Source of the DNA: CAZPUI01 sp964415525
GTDB taxonomy: Bacteria; Acidobacteriota; Holophagae; Holophagales; Holophagaceae
DNA length: 20,883 nucleotides
Reading direction: 5' to 3'
Assembly: GCA_964415525.1 (NCBI GenBank)
Contig: CAYQAS010000074.1
Location: 1 to 20,883 of the forward strand
Both the position numbers and the translations under genes were made by a program. The notes under the pieces are model-generated. The model saw nothing but the letters and a program-made list of their open reading frames with translations. It made no database searches and was not told the DNA's origin. Within the stretch, counting starts at the first letter, position 1; each line of letters begins with the position of its first letter. Positions 6,905 through 14,154 of this stretch are shown in pieces.

Positions 6905-9006
6905 AGCTGCCGATCCGCCGCCTCCAACAGGACTTCCCGGACATCGTCGTAGACAGGGCGGGCCGTGGCGATCCCGAGGCTGAGGGTGACGTAGGGTGCC
7001 ACCGGGGAGTGCGCATGAGGGATACCCGCTCGAGTGATGCCGTCGATGAGCCGACGGGCAATGCCCCAGGCGCCCCGCTCATCCACGTTGGGAAGGAGGA
7101 TGGCAAATTCTTCACCACCGTAGCGTGCCACCAGATCCGTGGCCCGTTTCAGGCTGTCCTGAAGAATGTCCGCCACCCGTTTCAGGCAGACATCGCCCTG
7201 AAGGTGTCCATAGCCATCATTGAAGAGCTTGAAATGATCCACGTCCGCGATCATCACCGAGAGCGGCCACTCCTGGCGCTGGGCGCGGCTCCACTCCTGT
7301 TCGAAATATTCATCAAACCTGCGGCGATTGGCGATGCCTGTAAGCCCGTCTCGCATGGAAAGGTCTTTGAGGGCATCTCGATAACGTTTGAGTTCAAGAT
7401 GGTTGCGAACGCGCGCGCGCACGATTGCCGGGCTGACAGGCTTGGTGACATAGTCGATGGCGCCCGCCGCCAATCCCGCAGCTTCATCGGATTCCTGGGT
7501 CATGGCGGAGAGGAAGATCACCGGAATATCTCGGGTCCGCGAGTCCGCCTTGAGATGGCGGCAGACCTCGTAGCCGTCCATCCCGGGCATGACCACATCC
7601 AGCAGGATCAGGTCGGGCTGCTGCTCCCGCGCCATCCGCAGACCCTCCTCGCCCCCAGGCGCCTCCAGAACCTTCACGTCACGACCCAGCAGGGAGGACA
7701 GTACCGCTAGGATCGTGGGCGAGTCGTCCACGATGAGCACCTTTGGCTTGTCCGTGAATTCCAAGGCCTGAGACAGTTCTGGCGCCGAGGCAAGGGACGC
7801 CGGGCCGACCAGCAGGGTGGTGGAAGCTGCGAGCACATAGGATTCGGTGTCCCGGTGTACAGCCGGGAGCTTAAGGAAGAAACGCGTACCCATGTCCGGA
7901 TCCGACAGGAAACCGACCTCTCCCTTTAAATACTGTTCGCCGAACACCTTCATGCTGTAGGTGCCAAGCCCCCGCCCCTTGGAGGCCTTGGTGCTGAAGG
8001 AGCGCTGAAAGATCCGGCCGCGCACCACCTCGGGAATGACGCCCTCGTTGTGCACCTCGAAGACCGGGTGAGAGTCTTCCCACTGGAACGACAGGACGAC
8101 CTTGCCCCCCTGCGGCGTCGCCTCCAGGGCGTTCTTCACCATGTTGATGAGGACGCGCCCCAGGAGCACCGGGTCCGATTCAACCTCCGCATCGTCCGGA
8201 TAGACCACCTCCAGCCCACGGTCCCGGGCGACCTCATGGTTGCGGAACACCTTGTCCAGCTCGTCCAGCAGCGTCGTCACTCTGATGGGCCGATGCTGGG
8301 GTGCGAGGTGTCCTTCCTCCGCATTGAGCAGCAGGCGCTGGCTGAGAATCTCCTGGGTGAGCATCCCGGAGAGATCGATGATCTGGAGGGCGACATCGTC
8401 CATGTTGTCTGGGGCCAGACGCAGCAGGTGGGAAGCGCCCTGGAGTCCCCCCACGAGATTCAGGACGTCGTGAAAGAAGACGCTCTCCAGGGCCTCCTTG
8501 CGCTTGGCCGCACTGATGTCCTGGAGCACAAAGACCGTGAGCAGCCTGCCATCCAATTCGATGGGGGACGACCGCACGCGGTATTCCCCGGCGATTTCGT
8601 GGCCATCCCGCACCATGCGAAGCAAGCACTCCTGCATGTCCGGTTTCCGCTCCCGCTGGCAGTTGAGGATGGAGAGCACCGCCCCGCACTGCCGACAGTT
8701 CACCCCGGTGCCACAGCCCCCGGGGCCTTCCTTCGCGTGAACACACTGGACAGCCTCCCCCGGTCGCTGTCCCCAGAGGCTTTCCGGCGCCTCCACGCCC
8801 GCGGCCAGGAAGAACTCCGCATTGGCCGCCACGATCTGACGGTGCTCATCCAGCACCATCACATACCCCGCCACGGACTCCAGGATGGCCCTTGCCAAGG
8901 GGTTCGCCATCAATTCCGTGGCGAAGGCGCGGAGGTGAGCCTCTGGCGTGCGCTCCGCCGGGGCGAATTCCGTGGGAAGAGGATGGGGATCAGGGGTCTC
9001 GGCCAT
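6847..9006 (-). CDS. PAS sensor / histidine kinase / receiver / GGDEF hybrid protein
   Basis: About 719 residues from the ATG at 9006; a TTG at 9015 is an alternative start. Order of parts: a PAS-like sensor at about 40-165 containing six cysteines, with the cluster CVHAKEGPGGCGTGVNCRQCG at 88-108; a dimerisation helix with FFHDVLN (His179); an HATPase with N-box NMVKNALEA at 288-296 and G-rich GRGLGTYSMK near 344-353. Then follows a receiver with acidic DD (427-428), phospho-acceptor Asp470 and Lys522. Last is a GGDEF domain with active motif GGEEF (630-634) and the inhibitory-site RxxD at 621-624. The GGEEF form is normally active, so the protein should make cyclic di-GMP under control of the receiver. 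There is no membrane segment, so it senses cytoplasmic or diffusible signals. The Cys cluster may bind a metal or iron-sulfur centre (inference). Confidence 0.9.
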   Translation of the reverse strand: MAETPDPHPLPTEFAPAERTPEAHLRAFATELMANPLARAILESVAGYVMVLDEHRQIVAANAEFFLAAGVEAPESLWGQRPGEAVQCVHAKEGPGGCGTGVNCRQCGAVLSILNCQRERKPDMQECLLRMVRDGHEIAGEYRVRSSPIELDGRLLTVFVLQDISAAKRKEALESVFFHDVLNLVGGLQGASHLLRLAPDNMDDVALQIIDLSGMLTQEILSQRLLLNAEEGHLAPQHRPIRVTTLLDELDKVFRNHEVARDRGLEVVYPDDAEVESDPVLLGRVLINMVKNALEATPQGGKVVLSFQWEDSHPVFEVHNEGVIPEVVRGRIFQRSFSTKASKGRGLGTYSMKVFGEQYLKGEVGFLSDPDMGTRFFLKLPAVHRDTESYVLAASTTLLVGPASLASAPELSQALEFTDKPKVLIVDDSPTILAVLSSLLGRDVKVLEAPGGEEGLRMAREQQPDLILLDVVMPGMDGYEVCRHLKADSRTRDIPVIFLSAMTQESDEAAGLAAGAIDYVTKPVSPAIVRARVRNHLELKRYRDALKDLSMRDGLTGIANRRRFDEYFEQEWSRAQRQEWPLSVMIADVDHFKLFNDGYGHLQGDVCLKRVADILQDSLKRATDLVARYGGEEFAILLPNVDERGAWGIARRLIDGITRAGIPHAHSPVAPYVTLSLGIATARPVYDDVREVLLEAADRQLYLAKAAGRNRFSPPAPPV

Positions 9007-9057
9007 GGCACTCAAACGTCTCTGCCCTATCGACCGGGGTCCGAACCCGCCTGAATC

Positions 9058-9086
9058 CTGGCGGATCGCCCCTGTCCAGGTAGAAT
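9058..9086 (+). promoter_or_regulatory. Possible glyQ promoter
   Basis: TAGAAT at 9081-9086 matches five of six -10 bases and lies 22 bases before the glyQ ATG. The hexamer 17 bases upstream (CTGGCG, 9058-9063) is a poor -35. The -10 is followed by CGAGG, similar to the TACACTCGGAGG arrangement before the yfaA-like gene. Confidence 0.35.
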
Positions 9087-9108
9087 CGAGGTTTCACGCG
9101 GGTTTGCC

Positions 9109-9999
9109 ATGCATGTACAAGAACTGATCCTCCGACTCCAGCGCTACTGGGCCGACCAGGGATGCCTCATCGGGCAGCCCTACGACATCGAGAAGGGGGC
9201 GGGCACCATGAACCCGCTGACATTCTTCGGTGCCCTTGGGCCCAAGCCCTGGAACGTGGGCTACGTCGAACCCAGCCGCCGTCCCGGGGACGGCCGCTAT
9301 GGCGAGAACCCCTTCCGCCTCTACAAGCACCACCAGTTCCAGGTGATCCTCAAGCCGAGCCCCGCCAAGGTGCAGGAGATGTACATCGCCTCCCTCGAGG
9401 CCATGGGCATCGACCTCACCCAGCACGATCTGCGCTTCGAGGAAGACAACTGGGAATCCCCCACTCTGGGCGCCTGGGGAGTGGGCTGGCAGGTGGTGCT
9501 GGATGGCATGGAGATCAGTCAGTTCACCTACTTCCAGCAGGTGGGCGGCCTGGACTGCAAGCCCGTGGCCGCAGAGCTGACTTACGGCATCGAGCGCATC
9601 TGCATGTTCCTGAGCGGCATCGACAACATCTTCGACCTGACCTGGGGCACGGTGAAGACCGACCAGGGCAGCTTCGACATCCCCTACAGCCAGGTGCGTC
9701 AGCGGGAGGAATACGAGCTCAGCGCCTACAGCTTCGAACACGCGGACCTCGACCTGCACCAGCGCCTCTTCATCGACCACGAGAAGGAGGGCTGGCGGAT
9801 GATCAACGACCACGGCCTCTACCTCGCGGCCTACGATCAGGCCCTCAAGATGAGCCACACCTTCAATGTGCTCGATGCCCGCGGCGCCGTGAGCACCACC
9901 GAGCGTCCCGGCATCATCAAGCGCGTCCGCGATCTGGCCTGCGCCTGCGCCCGACTGCACGTGGAACGAGAGACCGAGGCTGCTCCAACGCCCCGATAA
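9109..9999 (+). CDS. glyQ: Glycyl-tRNA synthetase alpha subunit
   Basis: GlyQ is the catalytic class II aminoacyl-tRNA synthetase subunit that, with GlyS, charges tRNA-Gly. The 296-residue sequence has the family's hallmark stretches: ELILRLQRYWADQGCLIGQPYD at the N-terminus, GAGTMNPLTFFGALGPKPW near 31-49, YVEPSRRPGDGRYGENPFRLYKHHQFQVI near 53-81, and AAELTYGIERICMFLSGIDN near 153-172. It follows the heterotetrameric (alpha2 beta2) type of bacterial GlyRS. The ATG at 9109 is the start of the family's usual N-terminus, though the ribosome site in front is weak (GAGG is 16 bases away). The last residues (ETEAAPTPR) lead directly into a palindromic repeat. glyS follows 127 bases downstream in the same direction. 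Confidence 0.97.
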   Translation: MHVQELILRLQRYWADQGCLIGQPYDIEKGAGTMNPLTFFGALGPKPWNVGYVEPSRRPGDGRYGENPFRLYKHHQFQVILKPSPAKVQEMYIASLEAMGIDLTQHDLRFEEDNWESPTLGAWGVGWQVVLDGMEISQFTYFQQVGGLDCKPVAAELTYGIERICMFLSGIDNIFDLTWGTVKTDQGSFDIPYSQVRQREEYELSAYSFEHADLDLHQRLFIDHEKEGWRMINDHGLYLAAYDQALKMSHTFNVLDARGAVSTTERPGIIKRVRDLACACARLHVERETEAAPTPR

Positions 10000-10007
10000 A
10001 AAGGCCT

Positions 10008-10110
10008 TCACCACGGAGCTCACGGAGGACACGGAGAAATGCATTAAGCGGACACGGGCCTTCTCTTCTCCGTGCGCTCCGTGTTCTCCGTGGTTCATCA
10101 GTTCTTTTTT
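10008..10110. repeat. Palindromic CACGGAG repeat between glyQ and glyS
   Basis: The left arm has three CACGGAG units separated by two bases each (10012-10018, 10021-10027, 10030-10036). The right arm has three CTCCGTG units with the same two-base spacing (10068-10074, 10077-10083, 10086-10092). A 31-base loop lies between them. The arms would fold into a long stem, and a run of six T follows at 10105-10110, so it may weaken or stop transcription between the two subunit genes. CACGGAG-type palindromes are seen as dispersed intergenic repeats in many environmental bacteria; no second copy is visible in this window. Confidence 0.8.
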
Positions 10111-10126
10111 GCATCGAGGCATTCCC

Positions 10127-12190
10127 ATGAGCGACACCAAGACCCTGCTGCTGGAACTGCACTGCGAGGAGATCCCCGCCCGCTTCCTGCGCCCCCTCTC
10201 TGAGGAGTTCGCGGCGGCCTTCAAGGCCTGGGCGGAGGCGGAGCGCCTCGGGACCCTGTCCATCCGCGGCGATTACAGCCCCCGCAAGCTCTCCTGGAGC
10301 ATCGACGGCCTCGTCGAAGCCCAGGCGGACCAGACGGAAGTCCAGGTGGGCCCCCCCCAGCGCATGTGCGTGGATGAGGGCGGCGCCTTCACCGTCCAGG
10401 GCCAGAAGTTCGCTGAGAAGTGGGGCGTCGGCGTCGACGCCGTTCGCTTCGAGCAGCCCGCGGGCAAGAAGGAACCTTGCGCTGTGGTGAGCCTCACCCG
10501 TACCGGTCGCCCGACCTCCGCCCTGCTCTCCGAGGCCCTGCCCCGCTTCATCACCGGCCTTCACGTGCCGAAGGCCATGCGCTGGGGCACCAGCGAGTTC
10601 CACTTCGTCCGCCCCATCCGCAACCTGCTCTGCATCTTCGGTTCGGAGGTGGTGCCCTTCACCGTGGATGGCGTCACCACCTGTGCCAGCACCTGGGGCC
10701 ACCGGCTCTTCCACCTCCAGAACGCCGCTCCGATTGCGATCTCGACGCCGGATGTCTACGAGGCCGAACTGGAGAAGGCCGGCATCGTCGTGTCCTTCGA
10801 GGCCCGCCGTGCCTCGCTGCTGGAGCAGCTGGACCGCCTCGCCGCGGAAGTGGGCGGCAAGCCCACCCACGACGACGAGCTGCTGGACACATTGGCCCTC
10901 ATCGTGGAATTCCCGCGCATCCTCCGGGGCGACTTCCCGGCGGAGTTCATGGCGCTGCCCAAGGAAGTGCTCGTCACCAGCCTCAAGGAGCACCAGAAGG
11001 CGTTTTGCGTGGAGGGCCCCGATGCTGCCCTGCTGCCCTGCTTCCTCACCGCCGCCAACCGTCCGGATGATCCCAAGGGCTTCATCGCCAGCGGCAACGA
11101 GTGGGTGCTGAAGTCCCGCCTCTACGACGCCCGATTCTTCTTTGCCGAAGACCAGAAGACGCCCCTGGCGGACCGCCGCACGAAGCTCGACGCCCTAACC
11201 TTCCACCGCGAACTGGGTAGCTACCTCGAAAAGACGGGGCGCATCGCCAGCCTCGCCGAGGCGCTGGCCGGGAAACTCGGGCTGGACGCCGCCCAGGCCA
11301 AGGCCGCCGCGGACGTGTGCAAGGCCGACCTCGTGACGCTGATGGTGGGCGAGTTCCCCGAACTCCAGGGCGCCATGGGCGGCGAATACCTCAAGCATGA
11401 AAGCGCCCCTGAGGCCGTCTGGCAGGCGGTGAAGGAGCACTACCTTCCCACCGGCGCCGAGAGCGCCATCCCCGCCACAAAGATGGGTGGTCTGCTGGCC
11501 GTTGCCGACAAGCTCGACACCCTGGCGGGCTGCTTCGCCATCGGCCAGATCCCCAGCGGCTCCAAGGATCCCCTGGCCCTGCGTCGCGCGGGCGCCGGCA
11601 TCGTGCGCATCCTCTGGGAACAGGGCTGGACACTCGATGTCGAAACGATTGTGGACCTCGGCCTTGAGACGGTGAAGACCCGCGCCACCAAGCCAGCCCC
11701 CGAAACCCGCGAGGCGCTCCTCGCATTCTTCCGCGACCGCGTGGCCTACCAGCTCGAAGTGGCGGGCTACGCCGGTTCCGTGCGCCGCGCGGCCCTGCCT
11801 GCGGGCTGGGTGAACCTCACGGACCTCAAGGCCCGATGCGAGGCGCTCTCAGGCTTTGCCGAGGATCCCCGCTTCGCCAGCCTCGCAGCGAGCGCCAAGC
11901 GCATCGGCAACATTCTCAAAGACGAGACGCCGGTTGACACCTTCGACACCACCGTCCTCCAGCAGGACGAGGAGAAGGCCCTTGCGACGCTGCTCTCCAA
12001 CCTGGATGCCACGCCGGATCAGAAGACGCTCCTCGCGGCCTTGGCAGAACTCGCCCAGCCCCTCGAAGCCTTCTTCAACGGCGTGATGGTGAAGTGCGAC
12101 GACGCGCCCCTGCGCGCCGCCCGTCTCAGCCTGCTTCACCGCCTGCGTCAAGCCTTCCTGCGAGTGGCGGACTTCAGCTGCTGGCAGTAG
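10127..12190 (+). CDS. glyS: Glycyl-tRNA synthetase beta subunit
   Basis: GlyS is the beta subunit of the alpha2 beta2 glycyl-tRNA synthetase; it binds tRNA-Gly and supports catalysis by GlyQ. The 687-residue length is normal. Recognisable segments are LLLELHCEEIPARFL at the N-terminus, VGPPQRMCVDEGGAFT, MRWGTSEFHFVRPIRNLLC near 150-168, the conserved FPRILRGDFPAEFMALPKEVL and LKEHQKAF near 262-293, RLYDARFFFAEDQKTPL near 334-350, and a C-terminal DALR-like anticodon-binding region ending NGVMVKCDDAPLRAARLSLL. The start is the ATG at 10127, seven bases after CGAGG; a TTG at 10109 lies in frame but lacks a ribosome site. A UUCG hairpin follows the stop. Confidence 0.97.
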   Translation: MSDTKTLLLELHCEEIPARFLRPLSEEFAAAFKAWAEAERLGTLSIRGDYSPRKLSWSIDGLVEAQADQTEVQVGPPQRMCVDEGGAFTVQGQKFAEKWGVGVDAVRFEQPAGKKEPCAVVSLTRTGRPTSALLSEALPRFITGLHVPKAMRWGTSEFHFVRPIRNLLCIFGSEVVPFTVDGVTTCASTWGHRLFHLQNAAPIAISTPDVYEAELEKAGIVVSFEARRASLLEQLDRLAAEVGGKPTHDDELLDTLALIVEFPRILRGDFPAEFMALPKEVLVTSLKEHQKAFCVEGPDAALLPCFLTAANRPDDPKGFIASGNEWVLKSRLYDARFFFAEDQKTPLADRRTKLDALTFHRELGSYLEKTGRIASLAEALAGKLGLDAAQAKAAADVCKADLVTLMVGEFPELQGAMGGEYLKHESAPEAVWQAVKEHYLPTGAESAIPATKMGGLLAVADKLDTLAGCFAIGQIPSGSKDPLALRRAGAGIVRILWEQGWTLDVETIVDLGLETVKTRATKPAPETREALLAFFRDRVAYQLEVAGYAGSVRRAALPAGWVNLTDLKARCEALSGFAEDPRFASLAASAKRIGNILKDETPVDTFDTTVLQQDEEKALATLLSNLDATPDQKTLLAALAELAQPLEAFFNGVMVKCDDAPLRAARLSLLHRLRQAFLRVADFSCWQ

Positions 12191-12213
12191 ACGTATCTCG
12201 ATTCAACTCATGC

Positions 12214-12239
12214 AACGGGGCGGCTTCGGCCGCCTCGTT
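12214..12239 (+). terminator. UUCG-capped hairpin after glyS
   Basis: AACGGGGCGGC (12214-12224) pairs with GCCGCCTCGTT (12229-12239), with one G-U wobble, around a TTCG tetraloop. It begins 24 bases after the glyS stop. A U-tract is absent, but the stem is strong and well placed to end the glyS transcript. Confidence 0.6.
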
Positions 12240-12378
12240 CGTGTCCAAGGCCACCAAATCTTGTCCAAGCATCGCCCCGTTCCATGCTTCCGACTCAGGC
12301 GACCGAGAGGAAAGGCGCTCCGAGGGCCGGTAGGCGTCGCCCCTCCTTCCTCAATCGTCACCCCAGCCTTGAGGACCT

Positions 12379-12486
12379 ATGAGCCACGCACGCCCTATCC
12401 GGCCCGTGACCCGCACGGTGAAGGGCCTGATGGAGCGCCAGGACGAGGCGCTGGAAGCGGCGGTGAAGGTGGTGAACGGGCGCTGA
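12379..12486 (+). CDS. Probable 35-residue basic protein of unknown function
   Basis: A short open frame, ATG at 12379-12381 and TGA at 12484-12486. It starts MSHARPIRPVTRTVKGLMER and continues as an amphipathic, charged segment ending in VKVVNGR. Three features favour a real gene. TTGAGGA lies just before the ATG at normal ribosome-site spacing. A hairpin separates it from glyS. A perfect 14-base-pair hairpin terminator starts 16 bases after the stop. Possible promoter parts are TTGTCC at 12261-12266 and CATGCT at 12283-12288, both weak. I do not recognise the family. The frame is also open on the opposite strand, but that product has no ribosome site. Whether it is translated is unknown; it could instead be part of a small RNA. 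Confidence 0.5.
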   Translation: MSHARPIRPVTRTVKGLMERQDEALEAAVKVVNGR

Positions 12487-12501
12487 CACTTTTGCTTCTT
12501 G

Positions 12502-12538
12502 CGAAAGAAGGCCGGGCGCCGGGTCCGGCCTTCTTTCG
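12502..12538. terminator. Strong bidirectional hairpin terminator
   Basis: CGAAAGAAGGCCGG (12502-12515) and CCGGCCTTCTTTCG (12525-12538) form a perfect 14-pair stem around the nine-base loop GCGCCGGGT. The A-rich and T-rich ends of the stem lie on either side. It sits between the short gene on the plus strand and the end of the sigma-factor operon on the minus strand, so it can serve both. Confidence 0.8.
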
Positions 12539-12550
12539 TGATTCCCGGGT

Positions 12551-13555
12551 TCAGTTCAGCACTTTGGCTGTCAGCACCACGATCAGGCCCTGGTCCCTGA
12601 GGGTGGAGGTGCCGACCACCACCTTCTCTCCGGGCTTGAGGGCGATGTCGGTGCCGACGCGAGCACTGCCTGGGAATGCCCCGCCTCTCTCCTCCGCAAC
12701 AAGGCTGAACCCTTCGAAAGCGATGCCCAGTTCGGAATCGGAAGCGCCCTCCGTCCGAAGTCGACCAACCCTCCACTGCATGTCCATGTTCACGGAAGCA
12801 TTTCCCGGCTTGGACGGGCGCTGGGAGAGCTCCACCTGTCCTCGTCCATTTAGGTTGTAAGTCCCTTCGCTTGCCCGCTGCACGAAGGTCGACGCATGGC
12901 TGTAGCTGCGGTATTTCAGCGTGGATTTCAGGGAGGCGAGCACCTCCTTGAGATCGGCGGGGACGCCTTCGGACGGACCATCCTGGTTCGAGGCGAACAG
13001 CACATGGATGTGGAACTCCACTTCTTTGCGTGCGCTGGCCATCACCGGCACATCCAGACGCTTCAGGGCTTCCTCAATGGTGGCAATGTTTTCGGGAAAA
13101 TCCCGCACGCTGAGGGCTTTCATGCCATCCGTCGTGTTCCAGTCCACGACGGCGCCTTTCACGCCGCTGAGGAGGGGCTTGAGGGTATTACCTAGGAATT
13201 TGGCTTCCCGGTGCTGAATGATGAACACGCGGCTGCGCAGCTGCTTGGCAATGGCAGGATCCACGTCGCCCGCTGGAACCGGCGCAGGAGGCGAAGGTGG
13301 GGCGGGCGGCGCCATCTGCACTTTCGGCGCCACGGGAGGTGGCGGAGGCGGGGGTGCCTGGGGATCTAGGGGCGCCACCTTGGACACTTTTCCCACGGAA
13401 CCGACCTTCTGGACCTTGGGGGCCGTCGGCGGGGTGGGCGCCTGGGGCGCCACTACCGGCGTTGGGGGCGGCGGTGGTGGCGGGGGCGCTTCCTGAGCGG
13501 CCAAGAAGGGTGCGGCGACCAGCGCCAGGATCAGAGGGGTGAGCGGGTGGTTCAT
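12551..13555 (-). CDS. Exported Pro-rich protein with a secretin N-type domain
   Basis: A 334-residue protein starting MNHPLTPLILALVAAPFLAAQ, a signal peptide with probable cleavage after about residue 20. Residues 23-95 are very rich in proline (runs such as APPPPPPPPTP) with VQKVGSVGKVSKV between them, a likely extended linker. Residues about 108-170 match the secretin N1/NolW-type fold: VFIIQHREAKFLGNTLKPLLS, then a strand, ALSVRDFPENIATIEEALKRLDVP. The remaining 160 residues look beta-rich and end GLIVVLTAKVLN, reminiscent of the start of a secretin pore domain but far too short to be a full secretin. It is therefore a periplasmic secretin-like partner or reduced secretin (inference). Its ATG overlaps the stop of the anti-sigma gene (ATGA) and has GGAGG four bases upstream. 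Confidence 0.8.
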   Translation of the reverse strand: MNHPLTPLILALVAAPFLAAQEAPPPPPPPPTPVVAPQAPTPPTAPKVQKVGSVGKVSKVAPLDPQAPPPPPPPVAPKVQMAPPAPPSPPAPVPAGDVDPAIAKQLRSRVFIIQHREAKFLGNTLKPLLSGVKGAVVDWNTTDGMKALSVRDFPENIATIEEALKRLDVPVMASARKEVEFHIHVLFASNQDGPSEGVPADLKEVLASLKSTLKYRSYSHASTFVQRASEGTYNLNGRGQVELSQRPSKPGNASVNMDMQWRVGRLRTEGASDSELGIAFEGFSLVAEERGGAFPGSARVGTDIALKPGEKVVVGTSTLRDQGLIVVLTAKVLN

Positions 13556-14154
13556 GGGACCTCCGAGGTGGGTTTGATGGGATCCGGCGTGGGTTCGGGC
13601 ATCGGCTCGCATTTGGCCAGCCAGATGATGCGGATCTGGGGGTTTTGGGTCTGGAGTTCGATACGGGAGAGGCCGCTGCCGGTGGGGAGGGGATCCGGGC
13701 GAGACACCGGACGGTGACGGGCGATGCGGGGGAGGCGAGCCGTCGATGCGGTGACGGTCTGGGGTGCGACTCCAGCCTGAACCTCCGCCACGGCGGGACG
13801 CGGTGCCTCCATCCGTAGAACCACGGGGGGCCTGCGGATATACGTGGTCAGAAAGATCACCAGACCCGCAGCAGCAGCGGCGGTCAGTGCATAGGGACGC
13901 AGGCGGAGGATGCGGGACGGACGTTCCGTATTCCGAAGCCGCCCCATCACCGAGGCCCGCAGGGCAGCTCGTTCTTCCACGTTGAAAGGCACCTCGTCAG
14001 GCGTCTTCAGCCAGTCTTGGCTTTCCCGCAGGGCCTCTGCGGCGGCTTTGCAAGTGGGACACCTCTCCAGGTGGCGGTCGACCTGGACCTTCGCGGCGGC
14101 AACCAGATCTCCCTCTACCCAGAGGGGCAGGTGTTCGAGCACATGGGGGGTCAT
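13552..14154 (-). CDS. Zinc-finger membrane anti-sigma factor
   Basis: A 200-residue protein. The N-terminal cytoplasmic part has the anti-sigma zinc-binding pattern His-x3-Cys-x2-Cys (HLERCPTC at 28-35) with further histidines at 4 and 8. A single membrane helix lies at about 87-106 (YALTAAAAAGLVIFLTTYI). A roughly 90-residue periplasmic part follows, Pro/Arg-rich, ending IRIIWLAKCEPMPEPTPDP. ZAS-type anti-sigma factors hold their ECF sigma factor inactive until a signal from the envelope. The gene is coupled by ATGA overlaps both to the sigma gene in front and to the secretin-domain gene behind, which fits a protein whose periplasmic part senses or contacts the latter (inference). Confidence 0.88.
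   Translation of the reverse strand: MTPHVLEHLPLWVEGDLVAAAKVQVDRHLERCPTCKAAAEALRESQDWLKTPDEVPFNVEERAALRASVMGRLRNTERPSRILRLRPYALTAAAAAGLVIFLTTYIRRPPVVLRMEAPRPAVAEVQAGVAPQTVTASTARLPRIARHRPVSRPDPLPTGSGLSRIELQTQNPQIRIIWLAKCEPMPEPTPDPIKPTSEVP

Noticed and set aside
9094..10263. Minus-strand frame that reads the CACGGAG repeat as NHGEHGAHGEE
   Set aside because: Such peptides are often annotated as hypothetical proteins, but they are translations of the palindromic repeat; the rest of the frame is antisense to glyQ.
13218..13496. Plus-strand Gly-rich frame opposite the Pro-rich linker
   Set aside because: Poly-Gly product is the complement of the proline codons of the exported protein; no start context.
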